Shown one piece after another: positions 23,072 through 33,268 of a stretch of DNA of 64,000 nt. The notes beneath the pieces are model-generated. The model was not told the origin of the DNA, searched no databases, and worked only from the letters and a program-made list of their open reading frames with translations. Numbering within the stretch: position 1 is the stretch's first letter; the number at the start of each line of letters is the position of its first letter. Location: contig NC_066844.1 of NCBI RefSeq assembly GCF_001640805.2, positions 2,367,231 to 2,431,230 on the forward strand, read 5' to 3'. The translations under genes and the position numbers were made by a program. The stretch comes from Lates calcarifer. Its lineage: Eukaryota; Chordata; Actinopteri; Centropomidae.

Positions 23072-24639
23072 ACCACATCATCATCATGCACACAGTGGGA
23101 AAAACACACTGGAATATGAACATTAACATGGATATGTAAGACACACAAATGAACAGACTTTCAGACAAAGGCACACAAACACATATTAAATGTTGGAGGC
23201 AAATGGAGGCACATTATGTGCTTACTGCAAAGTGCAGCACTGTTTTGAACATAATGTTACAAAGAAGTAGTCGCAGCACACACCTAGATATAATGCATAT
23301 AATGCGTGCATAAACATTTTGATACAACATATACATATACTTATATTTTTAACTTTCTACTGACAGAATGGGCATTAATTCAAATACTTAACTATTCTAT
23401 ATCTAGGTAAACAAAGTTACACAACTATCACTTTGCAGATAACATCCTTGACCAACTGTCTGACCCCTATACAGCAGTCAAAACAATTATCACAGGTACA
23501 TGCGAAACAGAGCACACCATCTGTGATCTTGAAAGGCCACTGGATGTCTCAGACACTGCAGGCAGAAAGCTCCTGTCAACAGCAGTCCAAGTCAACATAT
23601 CATTATTATATAGCCTAGGGTGCAAGCTTATCATCTGATGCAGTTATATCAGGGTTCACATACTGCCACTGCCTGCTTTCCACATTTTAAATTAGTCAAA
23701 GAAATTATTCTAATTTCATCCAAGGTGTGTTTCACTGATGTTGCAGCATTGTCAGAATCAATAATTTCTATCAATATTAATTTTTTTTAGTGTTTTGTCG
23801 CTCCACATCACCCTTTGGAAAAATGTTCTGTTTTTGCCTTTCTCAGTGGTTAAACACTTCCACAGCAGCATTTAAATTTCTGTACTTAGATCTGTTTAAC
23901 TATTCTCTGTTTCTGTTAGCAAGTGCTTCCCTCTTGCCCACAGCCCCCAATGACAACACATCTTCTGTGGCATTGCCAGGGCATGTATGCTAATCAGAAC
24001 CAACAGGCAATCACATCCAATTTAGACGAAAGTGGTATCCATTATCTATTGTATGAATTTTGGACTGTTTGGCTATTTGCACAGCACAAACCTGTGCCAG
24101 TGCAATTCTTCCACTTGTAAGCTTTAGCTTCTTTTAAATTTATTCTTTGTCTTTCAGCTTTGAAAGTCTGAGGAAAATGACATGTCTGCAACATGCAACA
24201 AAATAATAATCAAACATTAGTAGTCAAAGCTCTCAGTCACCTCTAAAATCAGTTTGAATGTAACTTTGTTTTAAAGGTTTCCTACCCACCAGGATATCTT
24301 GCTCATCAGCAAACAGTTAGAGAAGCATCCAACTTCCCCAGAGCTAAATGTCAAAGACAAAAGTTCATCCAAAGAGTATGAATTTTAAATCAACATGTTG
24401 ATGACATGCATTACCCACTAATGAATCTAAATTCTGAAGAAATGTCTACTTCACTTGGCCTTTGGCACTGTATGCCAACATGACACCACATATTTTAGGG
24501 TAATTTCAAGCTAAAAAACAATCTTAGAGCTCCCACTTCCACACAAATGAAAAGTAACCAGGTGCAGAACTGTTCTGAATCTGGTACAATATAATGTCTG
24601 GGCTTACAGACCAATAATTACACACTTTCTTTCTGAAGG
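23072..24639. other. no gene seen
   Basis: AT-rich unique DNA with only short frames and no recognised repeat. Confidence 0.5.
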
Positions 24640-25000
24640 ACATACTTCAACAAAAAAAACACAAAAAAACGAAATTCTGCAAAACACTGGAGCCTTGGTT
24701 TTGCTTTATTACGAAAGTCCTCAAAAGGATCCTTCAATTACGCTGCAATACCTGACTCACTCCCAGCCGTTCCTTTCTCAGAAGGGATTGATATTGCCAG
24801 AAAAGACTTATTTTACAGGCATTATTCCAGAGCTTTGTATTAAAACTCCCCTGAAAGGCCTGCAATCGCAGTGTTCAAAGCTTGTAGAGACAATCACGGA
24901 GCAAAAGAAGGTCATGTCAATGGGAGGATAAAAAATCCTCTCCTTTTTCACACTGGAGAGGGGGAATAGATAGTAGGTTTTTCATACTCCATGGAATTGA
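24640..25000. promoter_or_regulatory. candidate conserved non-coding element or exon-like block
   Basis: This repeat-free block contains a plus-strand frame of 78 codons (24695-24931, starting MVLLYYESPQ and ending KKVMSMGG) without low-complexity bias. No strong splice sites flank it and I recognise no domain. It keeps CpGs (TACGAAAG, TTACGCTG, CCAGCCGTTCC, ATCGCAG, CACGGAGC) unlike its surroundings. Coding or regulatory status is open. Confidence 0.3.
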
Positions 25001-26138
25001 AATCTGAAGCTGGGGCAGAGGCAGGAAAAGGCAAACTGAGCAGTGAGCAATTTAGCAGTGATTCTCAACCTTTGTCAGCCTTCAAAAAAGAAGCGACACC
25101 GGAAAAACATGACACAGATATTGGATACAGTTAAAAGTTCTTGTATCTTTGGGGACAAATAATGGTTACTATGAAGGACTTTTCCCCTCAATTTGTGTTT
25201 TGGTCATGTGATGTGGTGAACCAATTCCTTCATGTTAAAAATAAACACATCAGTTGTCTTTGCTCTACCCCTGCCAGGGTAACCCAACACCTCCCAGTCA
25301 CAGAAGAAGAGACACTCAGTTTGTGTAATCATTAGATTTCTGCCAGATTCTTTCATCACTCCTCTAAAATCATGACCCCCTTACACATACCAAGGCCCTG
25401 ACTTAGCCATTGGTATGAAGGGAGCAAAAAAAACAGATACAGATGAAGAGATGGAGAGATAGATAGATGTTACTAAGGCTCTATTTGATCTGAAGAATTC
25501 AAAGAGAAGTCTTGGAGGACAGTGCTGAGAAGTGTGAAGTAAGAGAGGGAGAAAAGGCAGCATGAGGAGCTGCAAATGGTGAGGCAGAGTGAATGTGTGT
25601 GTGTGTGTGTGTGTGTGTTTCTTTGGCATGAGATTGACTATCAGAAAGAAACCGAGAGGGAGAGTATTTGTGTGCTTGGCTTTATGCAATTGAAAAAGAG
25701 AAAAGCTTAGAGGAAGAGGACAACAAGCGCCAATATAAAACGGAGAGAACTCGAGACTAAGAAGAAAGAATCTTTTCAGGCAGTGATCCCAAAGACTCAT
25801 TTTTACCCTTCCATTTGAATTCTTTGTGAATCTGTAGAATCTGCAACAGCTTCACAGCTATAAAAATAACTTAGAGTATTATTCAAGTGGAGAGGTTTAG
25901 ACTGGTGTGACTGGACATACAGTATGTTAAGATACATAGGTATCTATGTAAGGTGGGTTTGTCTGCATAGCACTTTTCAACAACATGGCAATTCAAAGTG
26001 CTGAACACACAACAAAGCATTAGGACAAGATTTACACAGGATTTAGACAGAAAATAGATAAAGAAATTCCTAATAAAAGACTTGAAATGTGCCAGTAAAA
26101 TTCAACAGAGATTATCAACTTAAGCAAGCATGTAATGA
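25001..26138. other. no gene seen; (GT)12 in purine-rich DNA
   Basis: A GT run lies at 25594-25618 inside a purine-rich stretch (about 25430-25780). A 139-codon minus-strand frame there is produced by this composition. Near 25970-26010, GCATAGCACTTTTCAAC and ATGGCAATTCAAAGTGC recall a common fish repeat, too short to call. Confidence 0.5.
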
Positions 26139-26252
26139 GCAAATTTCATGGCAATCTGTTCATCAGATTAGAAAATTTGGCCTTGTCGTGGAGTTAGAAT
26201 TTCACTCATCCTCTGGGGATCATAAATTACCACAGAAAATTTCATGTTTTCA
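26139..26252 (+). repeat. GCTAGC-type dispersed repeat, copy B (distal part)
   Basis: AAATTTCATGGCAATCTG, ATCCTCTGGGGATCATAAA and AAAATTTCATG occur in the order found in the distal section of the same repeat family as 3135-3490 and 50445-50815. The proximal half is absent. The family attribution rests on memory of fish genomes plus partial similarity inside this window. Confidence 0.45.
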
Positions 26253-27429
26253 ATTTTACACATCAGTTTGTTTTCAAATTTTTTATCTGAAGGTGGAAGC
26301 ACAGGAAAAGTTATTTCAAGTCTCACTCTGAGGACCTCAGCATGCATACTGATTTTTATTTCAGTTGACCAGAAGATAAGGACTACAACTCTCTGGAAGC
26401 ATCAACCTGACCAACTGACCAACCTGCTAAATTACATTACTGCTCTTTTGCTCAACTTGCTGGGCAAGAAGAAAAATATACACACAATATACAAGTTAAA
26501 ATTTTCATTAACACATTTAAAAAAATCTGCCATCCAGAAACCTTTCACGATGATCCTGATGTGTGATCATTTTATTCCTTGTGAAAATTAGCACTGCAAA
26601 ATTAAAATACAGCCCAAAACAAAATGTCTTCAAGCAAGGAGAGAATTTCATAATCTATTTCACAATTTCATGATCTATTACTTAAGCTGCAGAACCACTA
26701 AGTTCTAACATCTGGAAATTAGTGTATTGGACCCTACATTTCTCATGATGTAACTCAAGAGCATCGAACATTAGACCTTCCATGTCTGTCCTTCCCTGGT
26801 TTGCAATACAGGACTTCTGTTATAAATTTGTAGTCTCTAAACCTAAGATGAAATGACTCATGCAGTGCCACTTGAATTGTTTTCTTATCTTGTGAGAACA
26901 AAGCTGCCCTCTTCAGCTACATGCATTATACAAGTGCTTTCACAGGCTGAGCAGTACTAACCAGGACCATGACTGATTTTCATGTGTACAAGCAGTGGAA
27001 AGCCCCAGTAATATGCTGTAATCTCAGATTGCCCTCACACACGCAGCTTTTTGCTGCCATGTAATCATGGTAAAACGTGATCTTTTTACTGTAAATATAA
27101 ATCATCTTTTTAGCTTTTGGTCAAACCCCAAATCATTGATGACAAAATAATTTCTGGAGTTGTAAACATAATAAACCAATCACAAGATTGTATTTAGTTT
27201 TCACAGCAGTACTGGAATTTGTCTGTGAAAGCCGTTGGTAGTTTTCAGTTAATCTGAAGACTTTTTAAATTCATCCCTGTTCTTACAAATATTCATACAT
27301 TCAGAGATACACCAGCAAATTGGTAGGTTATACAGAAGACAGATATGATGGAAGAAGAAATACTAAATGGAGGATAAATGCACAAATGATGACTTGTATA
27401 CATGTTATTACCTAGAGCTTGATGGGAAC
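26253..27429. other. no gene seen
   Basis: AT-rich DNA with a 115-codon plus-strand frame (26244-26591) that is Leu/Ile/Lys-rich without recognisable domains. No repeat was identified. Confidence 0.45.
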
Positions 27430-27700
27430 CTTTAAGAGAGGACAAGGGGTGGGGGGATCCAATCATTGCTGGATTGATTTTCCACAAAACCGAGAGAAAC
27501 AATTACAGGCCTGAGAGCAGCGTGGGGAGTCTGGTGTTAAAAGACGTTTAGAGAAACAGGGATGCACTATCGATCCACGCTCATTCCCACACATTGGTAA
27601 ACACTTTGCATTAAAAGGTGCCAAATTGCTCTTCGCCGCACCAGAGTGTTGCCTTGTGGGTAAGCAATAATAGACACAACAATGTTGAGAGAGTGACTGG
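27430..27700. promoter_or_regulatory. candidate conserved non-coding element
   Basis: A complex block with several CpGs (AAAACCGAGAG, AGCGTGGGGAG, ATCGATCCACGCTC, CTTCGCCGCACC) sits between AT-rich flanks. Frames are interrupted or unrecognised. Conservation is untested. Confidence 0.3.
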
Positions 27701-28150
27701 TGGAACACACACACCATTAAGGACAATCACAAGTCTAAACGCAGGGGTTAGGCATCAGGATGGAATGAAAAATGAATGACGAGATGTACAGAAAGAAGAA
27801 AGAATAAAGCATAGACTTTGACTGACAGGACTGCAGTCCTAATCAGCCCACGGCAGTTGAATGTCTAGTATCAAATATATCAGCACTTACTTTGTAAATT
27901 CAATTTTCATGGTGTTGTTCTGCATACTATACATAATAATGATGATTTGTGTAGCAGTTTTATACAGACACATGTTGTAATCTGCATGATGTAAAAAAAA
28001 CTGCTTCACAGTGTAAGGAAACCCAAATGGCAGACATGGATGTATGACTCGACAAAACTGTAAACTGTATTACATGGATAAGGTTCGTTGTCAGTATTTA
28101 AAAAAAAAAAAAACTTACTTTGTACAACATCTGTGCATGCAATTACACAC
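27701..28150. other. no gene seen; poly(A)
   Basis: An (A)14 run lies at about 28100-28113, just upstream of the Tc1 fragment. No gene is supported. Confidence 0.5.
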
Positions 28151-28566
28151 ACAGACCACCTGTAAACCTGCTTATCCATGGATTCATCCAATCAGCCACT
28201 TCTGTGGCAGCACTGCCATGTATAAAATCATACAAATTCAGGTCAGGAGCTTCAGTTACAAAGCATCAGATTGGGGGAAAAATGTGATCTCTGTGATTTT
28301 GACTGTGACATGATTGTCGGTACCAGATGGGCTGGTTTGAGCATTTCTGAAACTGCTGATCTCCTGAGATTTTCCACATACAACTCTGCAGTTTACTCAG
28401 TTTGCTGCCAAAAACAAAAAACATCCAGAGAGCATCAGTTCTGAGGAAGATGAGAGTGGGCAGAGGAGAATGGCCGGACTGGTTAGAGCTGACAGAAAGG
28501 CTCAGATAACCACTCTACAACTGTGATGAACACAACATCCAACCTTGAGGCAGATGGACCTCAACA
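28151..28566 (+). pseudogene. Tc1/mariner transposase remnant, N-terminal part
   Basis: A terminal-repeat-like start (CCACCTGTAAACCTGC) leads into a decayed transposase. From 28265 one frame is open for about 60 codons and reads MIVGTRWAGLSISETADLL, the helix-turn-helix DNA-binding region typical of a fish Tc1-like transposase. A stop at about 28439 follows. After a small deletion the shifted frame gives GQRRMAGLVRADRKAQITT, then a stop, and later LRQMD. The DDE catalytic domain and right terminal repeat are missing. It is a dead 5' fragment of an element that is normally about 1.6 kb; orientation is plus. Confidence 0.85.
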
Positions 28567-29368
28567 ATAAATTCTTATGTTTACTTACAATCATGCTGAA
28601 CTGGATTAATCCTTCAGATATTTGGTGATTCCAAATCCACTTTTCAACCTCTGGTTTGTTTGCTCAGTATGGTTTAAACAGTGATCATTTTGCCGATCAG
28701 TTGTTAAATATGCTTCTTTTGGTCAAACTGAGGAACTCTGAAGAGACTATTGTGGAGAAACTAGAGTTTTTGGAACACACAGAACAAACAGATCAATTGC
28801 AGAGATCTGGATTATGTTGCAGGAGAGGTTTGAGAAGCTTGTATGGATGTTTAAATAACATTTTGACATGGTTTCACATGTTTTTTTAAATGGATCCCTC
28901 CACTGAAATCCACTGTAACTGCTGCGAATCCAAGAGAACAAACTTTTCAGAGCCACTTTTCATACCTAAAGACACTGAGTATTTGATACTGAAAAGACGG
29001 TTGTATTGATCTGTCTTTGTATTTTGCCAGTTAGTGGATACCATTTCTGAAACAAATCTGTTTGTGCTGGTACTATATATGGCATTTGTGGTGAAAATAT
29101 TTTAAGATTCCAGCATAGTAGTTTTCAAAACCTATTCAAAGTTCTAGTAGGTTGTGTGGAAAAAAAGGATGACTGATGATCAAAAGTTTATATTGGACAT
29201 AATGCTGCTTGGATGTGGTTGTATTGATTTTTGTTTGCCTTTTCTGTCTATTTTCGTTTCTTTCCTCTATTCTTCTATTTCTCCCTGTCACTCTATTCCC
29301 CAACTTTTCAACCATCACCTTCATTTGTCTTTGTATACTTGTTGTCTCTCTCCCTGTATGTGGTAAAT
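28567..29368. other. no gene seen
   Basis: AT-rich unique sequence. A 77-codon plus-strand frame at 28656-28889 has no recognisable domain. Confidence 0.45.
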
Positions 29369-29395
29369 GTTGTGTGTGTGTGTGTGTGTGTGTGT
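29369..29395. repeat. (GT)13 microsatellite
   Basis: This is an uninterrupted GT run after a pyrimidine-rich stretch. Confidence 0.95.
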
Positions 29396-30907
29396 ATTTG
29401 TTTGTAACCATGTCAGTCTGCCCAGTTCAAGTCTCCAGTGACAGTCTGTATTATTGAGGTTTGCCTTCATTAAGAGAGAGACAGAAAAAGACAGAGACGA
29501 GACAAACATGAAACAGAAGTCACAAAGGGAGTTAAAGGGAAAGATGAATACAGATAGAGAAAGAAGAGATAGTGTAGAAAATAGGAGAAGAGAGCAGTTT
29601 ACAAGTTTAATTAACTCTATTCTATCCTTTACTCCTCTCCATGTCTCTTTACTCTCTTTCTCTTCTCATTAAGCCCAAAAAGTGCAGAGCTGTGAGCAGA
29701 TTGTCCACACTGAGAATGCAGATGATGACCACAGGTCCAAAAACCTTTTTCCCAAACACATTAGGTCAAGAAAAACTTTAACTGTCTCAAAGAGCCTGAT
29801 CAATTCATGGTTTTTGTGTACCCTGAAATGCTTTATGGTCCTGGTACATGTGTCCTTTGTGTAACTTTCATTGGAGGATCTACAGGTTGTGTGATTTAGA
29901 TGCTGCCACTAAAAGTTGCAGTGTTGCTTTTCAGCCATAGGTCATCTCATAGGTTTTAATTATCTCATTGTTTCCTCTTTACTCATTCCCTAACATTTTC
30001 TTTCTCACTCCTTTTCTCCCCTCTTCTCCTCTCTTATTCTCCCATTCTCTCGCCTTCTCTGATTTCCTTTTCTCTTATTCTTTTCCCCTGCAAACATCTC
30101 TTTCTCTCCCTCTCCTTCCTTCTCCTTCTCCTCTCATCTCCTTTGGCACCTCCACTGTCCCCCATCACCATCTGAACCAATTGAAGGCTGTGGATTTGCA
30201 AAGCAGCCCTGGCTCAGCCAATGACAGACCACAGCAGATTTGGCTGAGAATTTGTCTTCCCCAAAGCTGCTTGTGACAACAGGCAGGTTCAAGGTTATGA
30301 GAGTTAATACACACACACGCACGCACGAACACAGTCACAGACCCTGAAGCAGGAGGTGCAGGACGCTCTGGCTTTGTGCCGAAATAAAAGAACAAATTAG
30401 ATTTGAGAGAGAGGGGCTGAGGGAAGGAGACAGACAATGAGAGGGTATCCCATAGAGAAGGAGGACTGTTGTGTGTGTGTTGTGTGTGTGTGTGGTAGAA
30501 AAGAAAAAGAGAGAGATAGTAAGAACTCTAAGAAGCCCAAGAAAATCCAACTGGAATAAAGGAGATGCATAATAAACATGTCGTGAAGAAAAAAATCATC
30601 ACTATGAAATCGTAAAGCTGAATTGAGTATACAAAATCATCAGAGTCGCTGACTAAATCAGCATTATTTTGCTTTGAAACTCCCTATTGTACACATCCTT
30701 AATACTGAACAGACAGTATCAAACAGCACAATAATGTTGTGGCAGTCTGAACAGTAAAGCAATCGTTTAAACAAGACTGGGTAAAAACCTGGCTGAACTT
30801 AAAAAGGCTGGACCATGTATGTGCAGAGTACATGTCATGTCATGTCACGGACATTTGCGTTTCTAAGTCTGCTGTTTTGGTCCAAAAAATCTGAAAAGTC
30901 TGAACAG
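29396..30907. other. no gene seen; R/Y tracts and (GT)12
   Basis: A purine-rich patch covers 29465-29600 and a pyrimidine-rich tract covers 29970-30145. A GT run with one slip lies at 30470-30494. The block 30150-30290 (GCTGTGGATTTGCAAAGC onward) is GC-richer, with an acceptor-like left edge but no good donor. No gene can be supported. Confidence 0.5.
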
Positions 30908-31025
30908 ACAGACTCCGGTTCGACTCCCGATCCGGCCGGACCTTTACTGCATGTCATTCCCCCACTCTCTCCCTGTTTCCTGTCTCTCTCTCACTGTCCT
31001 ATAAATAAAGGCAAAAAAGCCCCCC
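30908..31025 (+). mobile_element. tRNA-derived SINE, 5'-truncated
   Basis: GGTTCGACTCC at 30917-30927 is a perfect RNA polymerase III B-box. It is followed by CCCGATCCGGCCGGACC, then CTTTACTGCATGTCATTCC, a pyrimidine-rich run, CTGTCCTATAAATAAAGGC and an A-rich end. This is the classic body and tail of a widespread fish tRNA-derived SINE, recognised from memory. No A-box is visible upstream, so the 5' end is lost. A diverged minus-strand copy lies at 45497-45600. Confidence 0.8.
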
Positions 31026-31983
31026 CAAAAAACAAAACAAAAAAAAAACATAATAATGAATCTTGACTACATGGTTACCAAGAAAATGATTCAAATGTCA
31101 AAGTGATTTGTAATTCCCATATTGAATGCTTAAGACCAGTAATATTTTTATTTAAACATATTTTTGCATGTATCTCTGAATTGGCATTCTTGTCCTCTCT
31201 CAGTATCTCAATGTTTCTGCCTAAAAGCCTTTAAAAATCTGTCTCTTTAGTTTGAATTCTACTCGAGTCATACCTCACTGTCAGAGAGCCTTTCCCTGTG
31301 TTTTTTTTAGTGACAGGTGTTAAAATAACTGAAAAAAAAGAAACAGAAACTTTTCCACGCCATTTTTTTTACCTATCATTTCATTTACTCTTAATGACAA
31401 AAAGGTTTTAAAAAGTAAAAATTTCCCCAGTCAACTTTTCCATTAAAGAAATAAGCATGACATGACTGTAAATGGGGAATGCATTAAAAAGATAATTTAT
31501 TCTCAGTCATTATTTAAGTTGAATGTCTGACTGCTGATCCAGAAGCTTTCCATCTCATTTTAAATACATTATTCAAATGGCACAAGCTCATCAATGACTG
31601 TTTTAGTTGAAGATGACTGAGTGGCCATCTGTGGCTCAGATTGTGTACATGCTCTCGCTTTGTTTCTTTGAGATTGATCAGGACCAGTGTACATTTGAAT
31701 ATGTGCACATGTGCTTCAAAATTGTGTCAACAAAGTATAAAAAGACATGAAAAGTGATTTCAGGTGGATTTTGACTCATTAGACAGCTATTTAATATGAA
31801 CTAAAACTATAACTCTACGCTCAACACTAGCAGCTCTTAGGCAGAGTGCTGATTTGAGGTAAATGTTGTTAACAACATGGCCACAGGATGACAATTAATA
31901 CTGGGTCATAGTTCTGTGGTTTCTGTGGATCTTCATCAACGGTTTGTGTCTTTATTGAATACATCCATACATATTCACAGAGC
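31026..31983. other. no gene seen
   Basis: AT-rich unique DNA with no open frame above about 65 codons and no recognised repeat. Confidence 0.5.
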
Positions 31984-32520
31984 TGGTGTAAAAGTAAGTG
32001 AAGCTTTTGATTTAATAAGTAGTTGAATCTTCTTGGGCAGCAATAACCTCAAACAAGCTCTTCCAGTACCATTGGATCAGACCTGCACAACAAGCTTCCG
32101 CTGCGGCGTCCTGCCATGGACACCATGCTCCATGATTTATGTATAGCAGACTCATGCACAGAGAAGCTCAAGCTCCAGTGATTCCTTCTTTTTTACCTCT
32201 CTGAGCATCTGCACTGTGCCTTTCCAGTCATCTTAACTGGGCACCCACTTTCTTGGGTGAGCATCACAAGGCACTAAATCGTCACAGTGGACTGATTAAT
32301 ATCTAAATGCTCTGAGATTACTTCATTATCCTTTCCAGTTTTATGCAAATAAACAATTCATTCTGTGAAGCATGTTTCACATCAGCAGATTCTTCTAGTG
32401 AATAGTATTTTTGGTGTTTGTTAATAATTTTAACTGAGACAAAAGATGTGACTGTATTGTAGGACAAATGTATACAGGAATGCAGATAATTCCAGTGGGC
32501 CCGCTTACTTTTGACCCTCA
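31984..32520 (-). pseudogene. internally deleted Tc1/mariner element with transposase remnant
   Basis: The ends are inverted copies: AAAAGTAAG at about 31991 on the plus strand, and CTTACTTTTGACC near 32504 as its complement. On the minus strand the decayed transposase reads IVYLHKTGKDNEVISEHLDI (helix-turn-helix) then NQSTVTI and a stop. Further on a shifted frame gives IMEHGVHGRTPQRKL, matching the GVHGRTP motif of Tc1-like transposases. At about 32100 this region is joined directly to the C-terminal end section (RACLRLLLPKKI), so the whole catalytic core is deleted. The element is about 540 bp against roughly 1.6 kb for a full copy. Confidence 0.88.
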
Positions 32521-32527
32521 TTTTCTA

Positions 32528-32552
32528 CCTATCTATCTATCTATCTATCTAT
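32528..32552. repeat. (CTAT)6 microsatellite
   Basis: A CTAT tetramer run abuts the right end of the Tc1 remnant. Confidence 0.95.
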
Positions 32553-33142
32553 GTCTGTCTTTTTTTTTAATTCTCCATCTGTTTCATAGAGTAGAGAAGA
32601 GAAAACGATGGACTGCTCTGGACTTTGTAGCTTCTGGTTATTTTATAAAACATGTATTGAAGATACACACACAGAGCAGAGATACCTACTGTGGGCATTA
32701 TGCACACAATTATTTGCACACACGCACACCTCACCTCACAGTAACTTTGACACTCCCTGCTGTAATAACTCCCTTTACAGACATCAAAGACTGACACGAG
32801 CCCAGGATGGGAGAAGATTGTTTGTGTTTTTCTGTGTATGTGTGTGTGTGTCTTTAAAGGCCTGAACAGTCAAAGAATGTGAGCTGTGATCTGTCCATGC
32901 ACTCATGCTTGCATGCCTGCAGATAAATCTGAAGGTATCTCAGGGGTCGAAAACTAAGTGCAATCATTTGTGTTGGTGTGTGTGTCTGTCTGTGTGGTTG
33001 GAAACTCTTAGACAAAAGGAAAATTGTTTTGTTCCATATAAACTTTGACTCCAAACATTTCTTTGTCTTACTTTCAAAGGATCAAAGGATGTCTGCTGTG
33101 TCCTCCCTTCTGAGCTCTCGCAAATTTAGACAGCAGCTTATA
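32553..33142. other. no gene seen
   Basis: Short GT runs occur near 32835-32851 and 32973-32986. Frames of up to 110 codons cross them without recognisable domains. Confidence 0.5.
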
Positions 33143-33268
33143 GATCACTGTACACAAAAGCAGAGAGGGTTACAAACACAAACACACACACACACAAATC
33201 GCTGTGCACAAAACAGAGAGGGTTACAGAGAGAGAGAGATCATTGTACATAAAGCACAGAGGGTTACA
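33143..33268 (+). repeat. three-copy tandem module with two different microsatellite spacers
   Basis: A 31-32-bp unit (GATCACTGTACACAAAAGC then AGAGAGGGTTACA) occurs at 33143-33174, 33197-33227 and 33238-33268. Copies 2 and 3 each match copy 1 at 28 of 32 aligned positions. The first spacer is an AC run; the second is a GA run. No coding frame is preserved across copies. Confidence 0.85.

Noticed and set aside
25381..25800. 139-codon minus-strand open frame
   Set aside because: It spans the GT microsatellite (HTHTHT) and purine-rich DNA; the openness comes from composition.
30177..30285. possible exon after a pyrimidine-rich tract
   Set aside because: The acceptor is plausible, but the open frame meets TGA before a weak donor (CAG|GTTCAA).
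30917..30927. tRNA gene, because of a perfect B-box
   Set aside because: No A-box, acceptor stem or anticodon arm is present upstream, and the following sequence is a SINE tail.
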